From NCBI RefSeq assembly GCF_000472925.1, contig NZ_AXAS01000053.1, positions 1-59,692 of the forward strand: a stretch of DNA of 59,692 nt, in the 5' to 3' direction. Below, piece after piece: positions 7,831 to 16,640 of this stretch (its first letter is position 1; every line of letters starts with the position of its first letter). The DNA is from Bradyrhizobium sp. Ec3.3. Lineage in GTDB: Bacteria > Pseudomonadota > Alphaproteobacteria > Rhizobiales > Xanthobacteraceae. A program made the translations under genes and the position numbers. Under the pieces are notes generated by a model that did no database searches, had not been told where the DNA came from, and was given only the letters and a program-made list of their open reading frames with translations.

Positions 7831-9219
7831 ATGGCCGACTGGCGACCCGACCTATCGAACAGCGACAAGCCTCGCTATCTCGCAATCGCAGACGCAATCG
7901 CTGACGATATCGCCGCCGGACGACTTGTGATCGGCGATCGCTTGCCGCCGCAACGGAAACTGGCCAAGCGTCTCGATGTCGATTTCACGACCGTTGCGCG
8001 CGGCTATGTCGAGGCCCAGAAGCGCGGGCTGATCGAATCGAAGGTCGGTCAGGGCACCTTCGTTCGCGACAAGCCGCGTCCGCGGCGCGCGGCGGCGAGC
8101 TTCCCGCCCCGTCCCGTCGACCTGTCGATGAATCTGCCGCCCGAGCCTGACGATCCGGAACTGATCGAGCGCATGCAGGCCGGCGCGGAACATGTGCTGC
8201 GCGACATCGTATCGCTGCTGCGCTACCAGGGTTTTGGCGGCTCGCAGGCCGACAAGGATGCCGCATCGAGCTGGCTCGGACGCCGTGCGCTGGTGCCGGC
8301 ACAGAGCCGCATCTTCGTTTCGCCGGGCGCGCATCCGGCGCTGCTCGGCATCCTCTCGATCCTGGCGAAAGCGGGCGAGGTGGTGTTGTGCGAGGCCATC
8401 ACGTATCCAGGAATCCGATCCATCGCCGCGCAGCTCGGCATTGCCCTTGTGGGCCTGCCGATGGATCCTGATGGCATCGATCCGGAGGCGCTGACCAACG
8501 CCTGCAAGAAGCTCAAGCCCAAGGCCATCTACCTCAATCCGACGCTCCAGAACCCCACGACCCTGACGATTCCGGACCCGCGACGACGCGAGATCGTCGC
8601 GATCGCGCGGCGGTTCAAGTTGCCGATCATCGAAGATGACGCCTACGGCTTCATTCCCGAGCACGGTCACGGCCACGCGCCCTTTGCGGCGATCGCGCCC
8701 GATCTGACATGGCATGTCGCGGGACTGGCAAAATGCATCGGAGCGGGCTTGCGAGCCGCGTACGTCGTCGTGCCCGATACGCGCTCGGCCTGGCCGTTTG
8801 CTTCTGCGCTGAGATCGGCGACGGTGATGGCATCGCCGCTCACCGTGGCGATCGCCACGCGCTGGATCGAGGACGGCACTGCGGACACGATGTTGCGGTT
8901 CATCCGCGCCGAGACCTCGGCGCGACAGAAGCTCGCCGCCGAAATCCTGCCCAAGGGGTCCTATCGTGGCGATCCCCTGAGCTTCAACCTGTGGGTTGCG
9001 CTGCCCGAACCATGGAACCGGTCGGCTTTCGTGGAGCATATGCGGCAGACCGGCATCGGTGTCGTCGCAAGCGATGCCTTTGTCGTGAGTGATCCGCCAC
9101 CAGAAGCAGTGAGAATCTGCATCGGCGGTCCTTCGACGCGAACGCAGATTAGAGGTGCGCTCGAGTACACTGCTCACGCGCTCGTCGAAACGCCGGCTCT
9201 GGCGTCGTCGTTTCTTTGA
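7831..9219 (+). CDS. MocR-family transcriptional regulator (GntR HTH fused to aminotransferase-like domain)
   Basis: 462 residues. An N-terminal winged helix of the GntR type (residues about 10-80: GRLVIGDRLPPQRKLAKRLDV, then GLIESKVGQGTFV) is followed by a fold-type I aminotransferase-like domain. The PLP-binding lysine is likely the one in GLAKCIGAGLRAAYV, with the upstream EDDAYGF motif contacting the cofactor. MocR proteins sense an amino compound or PLP adduct and act on the divergent gene. Its position facing nitB suggests it controls the nitrilase operon; a regulator of this class there is unusual compared with the sigma-54 activator I recall for Pseudomonas Nit1C. Confidence 0.88.
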   Translation: MADWRPDLSNSDKPRYLAIADAIADDIAAGRLVIGDRLPPQRKLAKRLDVDFTTVARGYVEAQKRGLIESKVGQGTFVRDKPRPRRAAASFPPRPVDLSMNLPPEPDDPELIERMQAGAEHVLRDIVSLLRYQGFGGSQADKDAASSWLGRRALVPAQSRIFVSPGAHPALLGILSILAKAGEVVLCEAITYPGIRSIAAQLGIALVGLPMDPDGIDPEALTNACKKLKPKAIYLNPTLQNPTTLTIPDPRRREIVAIARRFKLPIIEDDAYGFIPEHGHGHAPFAAIAPDLTWHVAGLAKCIGAGLRAAYVVVPDTRSAWPFASALRSATVMASPLTVAIATRWIEDGTADTMLRFIRAETSARQKLAAEILPKGSYRGDPLSFNLWVALPEPWNRSAFVEHMRQTGIGVVASDAFVVSDPPPEAVRICIGGPSTRTQIRGALEYTAHALVETPALASSFL

Positions 9220-9911
9220 ATTGTTTCGGCGAACGGCGCCCGATCTAGTCCCAGACTCCGGCGTGCCGATAAGTACCTAACCGAGCCGCCGAAGTCAGCT
9301 GGGGCCACTAAGAAGGTGAGCGAAAAGCGACTTCACGCGAACGGCAGCTTCTGACGCAAAGCGGAACATTGTTGATCAACCTGGGGAGCAGTTTGGCGAC
9401 TTCGGCTCATACCCGTTCAGGGTCGCTGTTGTGCGCAAGGCAGACGCCACTTGATTGAGATGCTTTTCACTGGCTGTAGTTTGCTCAAATTGGCCCATGA
9501 TGGATTGGAGCGAGAGTTCAGGGTTTTCAACTGGTTAGGATGCCTCGTGTGCGCGACGCGTGCACCGGGAGATCAAGAAAAATCTTGCGACAGCCAAGGA
9601 GGAGCACTTTCTGAAGCGGACGGGGCGGCCTTCAGTGGTGCAAGTGCAACGCAGGATTTCGAGAGTTACGGCAGACTGTGCGAGGCTGACGAGCGACCTC
9701 AGTTCTCGAAGATGAAAATTGTCACTCAATCGCCACGTAATCGCGTGGGCGTGCTGATCCACCCGAGATCAAACCGCTCCTAGGTTGTGGGTTGGTCGCG
9801 TTCCCCGCGACCAACGAGTATAGCGGGCGGATGCTCCTGTGCTCCCATCAGCGGCAGTTGTTGATAGGGTCGGTCGTATGTGCGCTGCCACACATGAGGC
9901 ACCGCAAGCTG
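9220..9911. other. Gene-poor interval holding one dusA-like repeat
   Basis: No gene I can recognise lies here. The notable content is the repeat at 9494-9594. One frame read on from the repeat (9556-9714) gives a basic peptide rich in Arg and Lys that could be the tail of a lost gene, but I cannot name it. The interval separates the nit regulator from the catabolic cluster. Confidence 0.6.
9494..9594 (+). repeat. dusA-att-like repeat, copy A
   Basis: 101 bp, about 85% identical by hand alignment (86 of 101) to copy B at 25266-25366, in the same orientation. It opens with CCCATGATGGATTGGA, one base different from the dusA 5' segment at 33339-33354. Read in the dusA frame it gives PMMDWSESSGFSTG and a stop at the same position as in copy B. 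Unlike copy B, the sequence to its left does not resemble dusA. I interpret it as an attachment-site remnant. Confidence 0.6.
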
Positions 9912-10748
9912 TCAATTCGTCGGCCCGTCGCCGCGAATGGCGAACGTCGTAGCCTTCAGCTTAGTCATACCGAACTTGTCGAACAGCTTATCGTATGTGC
10001 CGTCGGCACGGATCGCGGTGAGCGCATCTGCGACGGCCTGGGCGAGTTGCTTGTCGCGGAAGGCGAAAGTGATGTCGGTGCCGGCGATGTCGCGGACCCA
10101 GATCTTGGCGATGCCCTTCTGTTCGAGTGAGTTCGCGGTCTCGTTGATGTTGAGCGCGGCCTCGAGCTGCCCGGCGCGCAGCGCCGCCGAGGTGGCGGTG
10201 ACGGTGGTAAAGGTGCGCAGCTCGATCGGCTTGAGGCCCTTGGCCTCCATCGCCGTGCTGAACTCGCGCGCCTTGCGCTCGGTGTAGGTCGCCGATTCCA
10301 CGCCCACCACGCGGCCGGCGAGATCCTCGAATTTTTCGAGCTTCAGGCTGGAGGAGGGATCGGTGTAGATGCTGATGGCCTGCTGAGCGTAGGGCACGAG
10401 ATAGAGCATCTTCGAGCGCTCCTCGGTCCAGAACAGGCCGGTATTGATGGCATCGAAGCGGCCGGAGCGCAGCGCCGGGATCATCGGTGGGAAATCCATG
10501 CGCAGGAACACCGCCTCGACGCAGATGCGCTTGGCGATCTCGCGGGCGAGCTCGACATTGAGCCCCTGCAACTCGCCCTTGTCGTCGACGAACTGCTGCG
10601 GCGGCAGCGTCGGGTTGATCGACATCTGCCATTTCGGAGCTTCGATCAGGCTCGATGCCGGCACCTTCGGCGTGCAGGTCTGTGCGCCGGCCGCCTGGGT
10701 CAGGCCGACCAGAAGGGCGAGGGCGGAGAAGGTTTTTGGAAATCGCAT
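9912..10748 (-). CDS. Amino-acid-type ABC transporter substrate-binding protein (SBP_bac_3)
   Basis: 278 residues with a cleavable signal peptide (residues 1-22, AAGAQ cleavage). The mature protein has the family-3 binding-protein fold, with NVELAREIAKRICVEAVFLRMDFPPMIPAL as the first lobe. It is clearly paralogous to the binding protein at 21224-22060: both share SINPT-PPQQFVD, QGLNVELA and FWTEERSK. No permease or ATPase is next to it, so it probably feeds the importer at 22081-23609. It is the last gene of the leftward LacI-linked operon. Confidence 0.88.
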   Translation of the reverse strand: MRFPKTFSALALLVGLTQAAGAQTCTPKVPASSLIEAPKWQMSINPTLPPQQFVDDKGELQGLNVELAREIAKRICVEAVFLRMDFPPMIPALRSGRFDAINTGLFWTEERSKMLYLVPYAQQAISIYTDPSSSLKLEKFEDLAGRVVGVESATYTERKAREFSTAMEAKGLKPIELRTFTTVTATSAALRAGQLEAALNINETANSLEQKGIAKIWVRDIAGTDITFAFRDKQLAQAVADALTAIRADGTYDKLFDKFGMTKLKATTFAIRGDGPTN

Positions 10749-10820
10749 CTGAATACTCCTGTCAAATCATGGGTGGCAGAGGAGCCGTTCTCCGGTCCGG
10801 ATTCTTCTTCATTGTTCGCG

Positions 10821-11309
10821 TCATCCGGCGGCCGCCGCATCGCGATCGGCCTGCCGGGTCAGGATCAGCGAAATGTGGCGGGCGGCCGTCACGACCTCGT
10901 CGCGCTGGTTGAGGAGATCGAGCATCTCGATGACGATGCCGCGTCCGGGATTCTTGGTCGGCCGCTTCTCGACGAAGCGGAAGCGGACGCGCAAGGCGTC
11001 ACCGGCGACGATGGGCCCCTTGAACTTCACGTCGTCCCAGCCGAGCGAGGCGACCGAGGTCTCCTCGTAGAGTTTCAACTCCGACTTCAGCCCCTCCATC
11101 AGCGACAGGCCGAACAGCCCGTGGCCAATCACGGCGGGAAAGCCGCGCGACTTGGCATAGGCGGCATCGACATGAAGCGGGTGATGATCGCGCGTGACAT
11201 CGGCAAAGACTGCGATGTCGGCCGCCGTCACCACGTGTGCAGCGGTCTCGAACTCCGCGCCGAGCGCGATGTCCTCATAGCGGAGATTGACGGGAACGCT
11301 CGTGGTCAT
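10821..11309 (-). CDS. MaoC-like (R)-specific enoyl-CoA hydratase
   Basis: 162 residues, single hot-dog domain. The hydratase signature is complete: FADVTRDHHPLHVDAAYAK followed by FPAVIGHGLFG, with the catalytic Asp and His in DVTRDHHPLH. It should hydrate a trans-2-enoyl-CoA to a 3-hydroxyacyl-CoA. It lies 9 bp after the class I CoA-transferase and 72 bp before the binding-protein gene, inside the leftward operon. Confidence 0.87.
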   Translation of the reverse strand: MTTSVPVNLRYEDIALGAEFETAAHVVTAADIAVFADVTRDHHPLHVDAAYAKSRGFPAVIGHGLFGLSLMEGLKSELKLYEETSVASLGWDDVKFKGPIVAGDALRVRFRFVEKRPTKNPGRGIVIEMLDLLNQRDEVVTAARHISLILTRQADRDAAAAG

Positions 11310-11318
11310 GCGGATCCC

Positions 11319-12902
11319 TCAGGCGACTTTGCGGGGCCGCGCCGGCAGGGCTCTAAAGCTCAGCGCGATCCCCATCGGCCCGGAGCGGAAGATGCGCGGG
11401 TCCATGTCTTTCAGTTGTGGGCTGATGCGTGGCCTGAAACCCATATGGGCGAGAATGTCCTCTTCTAGCCGAACGCCCCGCGCGATCTCGGTCAGCGTCA
11501 CGCCGCCGTTCTCGAGTTCGAATACCGCGCGCTCGGTAACGTAGCTGACGTGCTGGCCGCGCTGCGCGGCGAGCGAGGCGCTGAAGCTGACCTGGCCGAC
11601 TTGCGGAACGAATTTGCGGAAGGCGCCGTCGCGCCGGATCGCGAGGCGGCCGTTCTCGACACCGATGTCGAACTTGCCGCCGGTCATGGTGCCGCTGAAG
11701 ATCAGCCGCTTGGCGTTCTGGGTGATGTCGATGAAGCCGCCGGAGCCGTCGCGGCGCTCGCCGAAACGGGTGACGTTGACGTTGCCGGCTTCGTCCACCT
11801 CCGCGAAGGAGAGGAAGGCGCAGGAGAGGCCGCCGCCGTCGTAGAAGTCGAACTGGTAGGCCTGGTCGAGAATGACGCGCGGATTGATGGCGGTGCCGAA
11901 TTCGCGGGCGTGGCCGGGCACGCCGCCGACCACGCCGGACTCCACCGTCAGCGTGATCAGGTCGGAAATGCCTTCCTCGGCCGCGACATTGGGGATCATC
12001 GCGGAGATGCCGACGCCGAGATTGACGACGTCGCGCGGGCGCAATTCGAAGGCGGCACGGCGGGCGATCACCCGGCGCTCGGTCAGCGGATCTGGCGTGA
12101 TCATCGCCACCGGCACGCGCGTCTCGCCGCAGCGCGCGGGATCGTAAGTCGTGCCGTAGGTCTGCATCTGCCCGGGCTCGAGCACGACGTGGTCGATCAG
12201 GAAGCCCGGGATCTTCACCATCTGCGGATGGATCGAGCCGCGCTTCACGATGCGCTTGACCTGGCAGATCACGGTACCGCCGGCATTGTGCACGGCTTGC
12301 GCGATCGAGAGATCTTCCCGCGTCGTGCCCTCGTGCTCCATGCTGATATAGCCGTCCTCGTCGGCCGAGGTGCCGCGGATGATGGCGACGTCGGGCGGGG
12401 CGGGGACGCGATAGAGCAGCCAGGACTGGCCGTGCAACTCAAGCAGGTCCACCAGCGGCGCGGTGGTGCGTTTGTTCATGCGGCCGCCGTCCTGGCGCGG
12501 GTCCATGTAGGTGTTGAGGCCCACATGGGTGAGCACGCCGGGATGCCTTGCTGCCATGGCGCGGCAGAGTTGGCTCATCACGCCTTGCGGGAAATTATAG
12601 GCGTCGATCAGCTCGTCGCGGACGAGGCGCATGAACGGCACCTGGAGTCCGAAATTGCCGCCGATCACGCGCGCGATCAGGCCTTCATGGGCGAGATGGC
12701 AGAGGCCCTTCTCGGTCACGGCGCCGACGCCGGTGATGTTGATCAGCGTCAGATTGTGCGGGCCGTGGCCGCCGAGGAAGCGTTGCTCCAGCGCGTCGAG
12801 GATGGCTTCGGCCGCGCCCGTGCCGCCATTGCCGCCGACGATCAGCGTGTCGGTGTCGCGAATGAGGCCGGCGGCTTGCTCCGCCGTGATGATGCTCAGC
12901 AT
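11319..12902 (-). CDS. Class I CoA-transferase (YdiF/propionate CoA-transferase type)
   Basis: 527 residues, alpha and beta halves fused. The first half has the glycine-rich GGNGGTGAAEAILDALE start. The second half holds LTVESGVVGG, in which E321 matches the glutamate that forms the glutamyl-CoA thioester in this family. It should move CoA from acetyl-CoA or succinyl-CoA to a carboxylic acid, thereby activating the pathway substrate. It lies 16 bp after the acyl-CoA dehydrogenase. The acyl specificity cannot be read from the sequence. Confidence 0.88.
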   Translation of the reverse strand: MLSIITAEQAAGLIRDTDTLIVGGNGGTGAAEAILDALEQRFLGGHGPHNLTLINITGVGAVTEKGLCHLAHEGLIARVIGGNFGLQVPFMRLVRDELIDAYNFPQGVMSQLCRAMAARHPGVLTHVGLNTYMDPRQDGGRMNKRTTAPLVDLLELHGQSWLLYRVPAPPDVAIIRGTSADEDGYISMEHEGTTREDLSIAQAVHNAGGTVICQVKRIVKRGSIHPQMVKIPGFLIDHVVLEPGQMQTYGTTYDPARCGETRVPVAMITPDPLTERRVIARRAAFELRPRDVVNLGVGISAMIPNVAAEEGISDLITLTVESGVVGGVPGHAREFGTAINPRVILDQAYQFDFYDGGGLSCAFLSFAEVDEAGNVNVTRFGERRDGSGGFIDITQNAKRLIFSGTMTGGKFDIGVENGRLAIRRDGAFRKFVPQVGQVSFSASLAAQRGQHVSYVTERAVFELENGGVTLTEIARGVRLEEDILAHMGFRPRISPQLKDMDPRIFRSGPMGIALSFRALPARPRKVA

Positions 12903-12918
12903 GAGTGCGCGTCCCGCA

Positions 12919-14061
12919 TCACGCGGCCTCCTTCTCGACCTGGCGGGCGATGATCAGCCGCTGGATCTGGTTGGTGCCCTCGTAGATCTGCGCGAGGCGG
13001 ACGTCGCGGAAGATGCGCTCGATGCGGTACTCGCGCGAATAGCCGTTGCCGCCGTGGATCTGCAGCGCGTTGGAGACATGCTTCATCGCCATGTCGGTGG
13101 TGAACAGCTTGGCCTGCGCCGCTTCCTTGGCGATCGCCTCGCCGGCATCGTGCAGGCGTGCGGCGTGGTGGATCAGGAGGCGCGCGGCTGCGATGTCGGT
13201 CGACATGTCCGCGAGCATGAATTGCACCGCCTGGAAGCCGATGATGGCCTGGCCGAACTGCTTGCGGTCCTTGGCATAGGCGGTGGCATCCTCGAACGCG
13301 GCCTGCGCCATGCCGAGCGCCATCGAGGCCATCATCAGTCGGCTGAAATTGAAATTGCTCATGGCCATCTTGAAGGCCTGGTTCTCCGGCCCCATCACGC
13401 TGTCGGCCGGCAGGCGCACGTCGGAGAACGTGATCTGGCAGTCGTCGAGGCCATGCATGCCGAGCAGCTCCTCGTTCTTGCCGCGGGCGATGCCGGGCAG
13501 GGCGCCGTCGACAAGAAGGCAGGAGATGGAACGGTGGCCCGCCTCGCTGCCGGTGCGCGCGAATACCATGATGCGGTCGGCGACGCCGCCGAGCGTCACC
13601 CAGGCCTTGGTGCCGTTGAGCCGCCAGCCATTGCCTTCGCGCACCGCATTTGTGCGGATGCTGGCGACGTCGGAGCCGTGGTCGGGCTCCGAGACCGCGG
13701 TGGCGGGAATGATGTCGCCGCTCAGGATCTTCGGGATCAATTCCTTGTGCGCGTCGGTGCCGTGATGGTCGAAGAACAGTACGGCCTCAACGGGGATCGC
13801 GAATGCGTTGGCGACCGCGCCGGAGCAGCGCGCCAGTTCTTCTATCGCGATGCAGGCCGCAACCGCATCGAGGCCGGCGCCGCCGGCGCCTTCGCGCAGG
13901 CAGATGCCGAACAGGCCGAGATCGGCCATGCCCTTGTAGAGCGTGCGGTCGAAACGGTCCTCGCGGTCGATCGCGGCGGCGCGCGGCAGGATCTCCGCTT
14001 CGGCGAAGCGGCGGGCGGTCTCGCGCAGGGCTTTCTGGTCTTGGCTGTAAAAGCGGTCCAT
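12919..14061 (-). CDS. Acyl-CoA dehydrogenase 1
   Basis: 380 residues with the three ACAD domains: N-terminal helices, a beta domain with AVSEPDHGSD and WRLNGTKAWVTLGG, and a C-terminal helical bundle. The C-terminal YEGTNQIQR carries the glutamate that serves as base in short- and medium-chain enzymes. It oxidises an acyl-CoA to the 2-enoyl-CoA and passes electrons to ETF. It lies 12 bp after the tautomerase-like gene and belongs with the CoA-transferase and hydratase downstream. Confidence 0.9.
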   Translation of the reverse strand: MDRFYSQDQKALRETARRFAEAEILPRAAAIDREDRFDRTLYKGMADLGLFGICLREGAGGAGLDAVAACIAIEELARCSGAVANAFAIPVEAVLFFDHHGTDAHKELIPKILSGDIIPATAVSEPDHGSDVASIRTNAVREGNGWRLNGTKAWVTLGGVADRIMVFARTGSEAGHRSISCLLVDGALPGIARGKNEELLGMHGLDDCQITFSDVRLPADSVMGPENQAFKMAMSNFNFSRLMMASMALGMAQAAFEDATAYAKDRKQFGQAIIGFQAVQFMLADMSTDIAAARLLIHHAARLHDAGEAIAKEAAQAKLFTTDMAMKHVSNALQIHGGNGYSREYRIERIFRDVRLAQIYEGTNQIQRLIIARQVEKEAA

Positions 14062-14073
14062 GGCGTGCTCCCG

Positions 14074-14442
14074 TCAGTCGCTGGCGAGCTTGGAATCGTG
14101 GGAGACTTCGCTGCGATCACGATCGAGGAAATAGACCGCGACGTCGTCGCCGGGCACGCCATAGGCGCTGCAGACGCCACGGGTCAGCGCCATGGCGGCG
14201 GCGCGGCGTTCGGCCTCGCTGCGGCGGAACGCGTGGACCTTGAGCAGGATGCGTTGGCCGGTGGCTTGCGCGCCAAAGACGCCGGCATGCGCGTAGTCGT
14301 CCGGCGCAATGGGCAGGAAATAGAGGGTCACCGTATCAGCGGTGACGCCGAACGCCGACATCAGGCCGTCGGTCACGGACCGCGCCAGCGCGGCCTTGCG
14401 CTGGTTTGGGACTTGCGGGGCGAGCACTTCGACATAGGGCAT
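14074..14442 (-). CDS. Tautomerase-superfamily protein with two fused 4-OT-like halves
   Basis: 122 residues that split into two beta-alpha-beta units, each near 60 residues. After Met removal the N-terminus is Pro-Tyr-Val, which places a proline where the tautomerase superfamily has its catalytic Pro-1. The second half (from about residue 63, GQRILLKVHAFRRSEAERR) has no such proline. Fused members such as cis-CaaD and malonate semialdehyde decarboxylase share this length. It probably isomerises or dehalogenates/decarboxylates an unsaturated acid. It lies 3 bp after the regulator gene. Confidence 0.75.
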   Translation of the reverse strand: MPYVEVLAPQVPNQRKAALARSVTDGLMSAFGVTADTVTLYFLPIAPDDYAHAGVFGAQATGQRILLKVHAFRRSEAERRAAAMALTRGVCSAYGVPGDDVAVYFLDRDRSEVSHDSKLASD

Positions 14443-14445
14443 CGA

Positions 14446-15531
14446 TCAGACCTTCGCGGACCTGGCCGCAGACGATTTGGATGAAGACGATCTGGACTTC
14501 GCGGATTTCCCCGGGACCGGGGCGTCGATCTGGCGGCAGGAGTCGCGCTTGATCAGCCGGGCGCCGACGCGATATTCGCGAACACCCTCACGGCCGTTGC
14601 CTTTGGCGTCCATGCGATGCAGCAGCCGGTCGACGGCGAGATTGGCGAGATCACGTGCGCCGTTGTCGACGATGCTGATGGCCGGGCGATGCCATTCGAA
14701 CCAGGGCATGTCCTCGTAGCAGAGCAGCGAGATATCGGCGGGAATGGCGATGTTCCGTTCCGCGGTGACGCGCAGCACACCGAGCGTTGCCTCGTGATTG
14801 GCGACGAAGATCGCGCTCGGCGGGCGGGGAAGGTCGAGCAGCCTGCGGGCGCACGTCGCGCCGGTCTCGGGCACGAAATGGCCGGCATGAATCAATGTGT
14901 CGTCCCTGGCGATGCCGGCCTCACGCAGCGCGCGGACATAGCCGGACAAACGTTCGCGGCCGGACGTCGTGTCCTGGCGGCCGACGATCAGCCCGATGCG
15001 CTTGTGGCCGAGCTCGATCAGGTGGCGCGTGCCCAGATAAGCGCCTTGCGGATCGTCCGCGAGCACGGTCTCGAGATCGGTTGCGTCATCGCGCCGCACC
15101 AGGCAGACGATGGGCACGTCCTTGGCCAGCGCCTTGAGCTGCGCGCCGTTCTTGCCTGTCGGCACCACGATCAGCCCGTCGATGCGGTGATCGACCAGCG
15201 TGGTGAGCGTGTCGCTCTCCTGCTGCGGATCGTCGCCGCCGATGCACAGAAGCATCTGATAACCCAGCGCCTTCAGGCGCGCCTGCACCACTTCGGCCAT
15301 CACCTGGAACGAGGCGTTGGTGAGATTGTGGACGAGAAGCGCCACGAGGCGCGACTGCCCGGTCTTGAGGCCCCGTGCGATCGGGTTCGGCCGATAGCCG
15401 AGCCTGCGCGCGATGCGCACCAGGCGCTGCTGCGTGCGCTCGCTGGTCAGGCCGGTTCCCGTCAGCGCCCGGGAAGCAGTGCTGACCGAAACGCGGGCCG
15501 CCTGTGCCACATCTTTGAGCGTGACGCTCAT
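14446..15531 (-). CDS. LacI-family transcriptional repressor of the catabolic cluster
   Basis: 361 residues. The N-terminal helix-turn-helix (VTLKDVAQAARVSVSTASRAL) and hinge helix (RRLGYRPNPIARGLKTG) are typical, followed by a periplasmic-binding-like ligand domain with VDHRIDGLIVVPTG. A lysine-rich, serine-rich tail (about 30 residues) extends the C-terminus. It heads the leftward operon and faces the rightward one. Two identical palindromes in the gap are its likely operators, so it should repress itself and both operons until a pathway metabolite binds. Confidence 0.92.
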   Translation of the reverse strand: MSVTLKDVAQAARVSVSTASRALTGTGLTSERTQQRLVRIARRLGYRPNPIARGLKTGQSRLVALLVHNLTNASFQVMAEVVQARLKALGYQMLLCIGGDDPQQESDTLTTLVDHRIDGLIVVPTGKNGAQLKALAKDVPIVCLVRRDDATDLETVLADDPQGAYLGTRHLIELGHKRIGLIVGRQDTTSGRERLSGYVRALREAGIARDDTLIHAGHFVPETGATCARRLLDLPRPPSAIFVANHEATLGVLRVTAERNIAIPADISLLCYEDMPWFEWHRPAISIVDNGARDLANLAVDRLLHRMDAKGNGREGVREYRVGARLIKRDSCRQIDAPVPGKSAKSRSSSSKSSAARSAKV

Positions 15532-15548
15532 CCAACCTGCCGATAGAC

Positions 15549-15562
15549 TGCAAACGATTGCA
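15549..15562. promoter_or_regulatory. LacI-type operator O1
   Basis: TGCAAACGATTGCA lies 18 bp upstream of the lacI-type start codon. It has the central CG and near-symmetric arms (TGCAA/TTGCA) expected of LacI/PurR-family sites. An identical copy lies 87 bp further right. Confidence 0.8.
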
Positions 15563-15635
15563 GAAACGCTATGAGCTTATTCCACGCGGATCAAGCTCAA
15601 AAAATGGATGGTGTTGCCCAATGCAGAGCCATTTG

Positions 15636-15649
15636 TGCAAACGATTGCA
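15636..15649. promoter_or_regulatory. LacI-type operator O2
   Basis: The second exact copy of TGCAAACGATTGCA lies 70 bp upstream of the first rightward gene. The 87-bp spacing between the two copies would allow looping by a LacI-family tetramer or two dimers, controlling both divergent promoters. Confidence 0.8.
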
Positions 15650-15718
15650 TAAATCATGCGGATATTCCGCAGACGGCACTCGTCGCCTGAATTCACCCGA
15701 GCACCCGGCAGTTCCCTG

Positions 15719-16624
15719 ATGAAGACGTTCCGCGGCACCTACACTGTCATGATCACCCCGTTCGCGGCAGCGGGCGAGATCGATGTCGCGGCATTGCGCG
15801 CCTTCGTCGACTGGCAGATCGCGGAGGGCATTCATGGGTTGATCCCGCTTGGCTCGACCGGCGAGTTCCTCTCCATGGACGATGACGAGAAGGCGCTGGT
15901 TGCGGAGGTCGTCATCACCCAGGCTGCGGGGCGCGTGCCCGTGCTGATCGGTACCGGGGCGGAAGATACGCGTGAGGTGGTGCGCCTCAGCCGTCGTGCC
16001 GAAAAACTGGGCGCCGACGGCGTGATGATCATCCCGCCGTTTTATTCGACGCCGACCGACGACGAGCTCGTCCATCACTACAAGACGGTGGCCGACGCGA
16101 TCGCGCTGCCGATCATGGTCTACAACAATCCGGCAACCGCCAATGTCGATCTCAAGCCGCCTCTCGTGGCGAGGATCGCCGAGATCGACAACTGTCTCTA
16201 TATCAAGGAGTCGACGCTGGAGGTGACGCGCGTGCGCGACATCATCCGCCTCTGCGGCGACAGGATGACGGTGTTCGGCGGCATCCTCGGCTTCGAGTCC
16301 TTCGTCGAGGGAGCACAGGGCTGGGTAGCCGTGGCCTCCAATGTCGTGCCGTCCGAGATGGCGCGCATCTTCAGCCTTGTCGCCGACCACGGCGGGATCA
16401 AGGAAGCGCGCGAGCTCTATCTCAAATACCTGCCGGTGATCGAATTCGTCGGCGGCCAGGCCTATGTCGCCGGCAGCAAAGCGCTGCTCGGTCATATGGG
16501 TTTTGCAGCCGGCAATCCGCGCCCGCCGCGCCTGCCGCTGCCGGCAGCACAGGACGCTGCCGCGCGTGCCCTGGTCAAGACGTTCGATCTCGCGTGGCGC
16601 AGCGCGCCAATTGCGGCTGCCTGA
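15719..16624 (+). CDS. DapA/NAL-family aldolase or hydratase 1
   Basis: 301 residues from the ATG at 15719, chosen because the family starts just before a TPF motif (MITPF); an upstream in-frame ATG would add 21 uncharacteristic residues. The (beta/alpha)8 barrel has the carboxylate-binding GSTGE loop (residues 45-49), Y135 (VYNNPA) and the Schiff-base lysine K163 (YIKES). Of the three paralogues here it is the most canonical in the GSTGE loop. It probably binds pyruvate or a 2-oxo acid. It is the first gene of the rightward operon. Confidence 0.88.
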   Translation: MKTFRGTYTVMITPFAAAGEIDVAALRAFVDWQIAEGIHGLIPLGSTGEFLSMDDDEKALVAEVVITQAAGRVPVLIGTGAEDTREVVRLSRRAEKLGADGVMIIPPFYSTPTDDELVHHYKTVADAIALPIMVYNNPATANVDLKPPLVARIAEIDNCLYIKESTLEVTRVRDIIRLCGDRMTVFGGILGFESFVEGAQGWVAVASNVVPSEMARIFSLVADHGGIKEARELYLKYLPVIEFVGGQAYVAGSKALLGHMGFAAGNPRPPRLPLPAAQDAAARALVKTFDLAWRSAPIAAA

Positions 16625-16640
16625 ACTGAGGTGTGAACGG

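Noticed and set aside
9451..9783. 110-residue frame covering repeat copy A
   Set aside because: Begins in the middle of the repeat's reverse context and has no ribosome site or recognisable motif; the repeat itself explains the conserved part.
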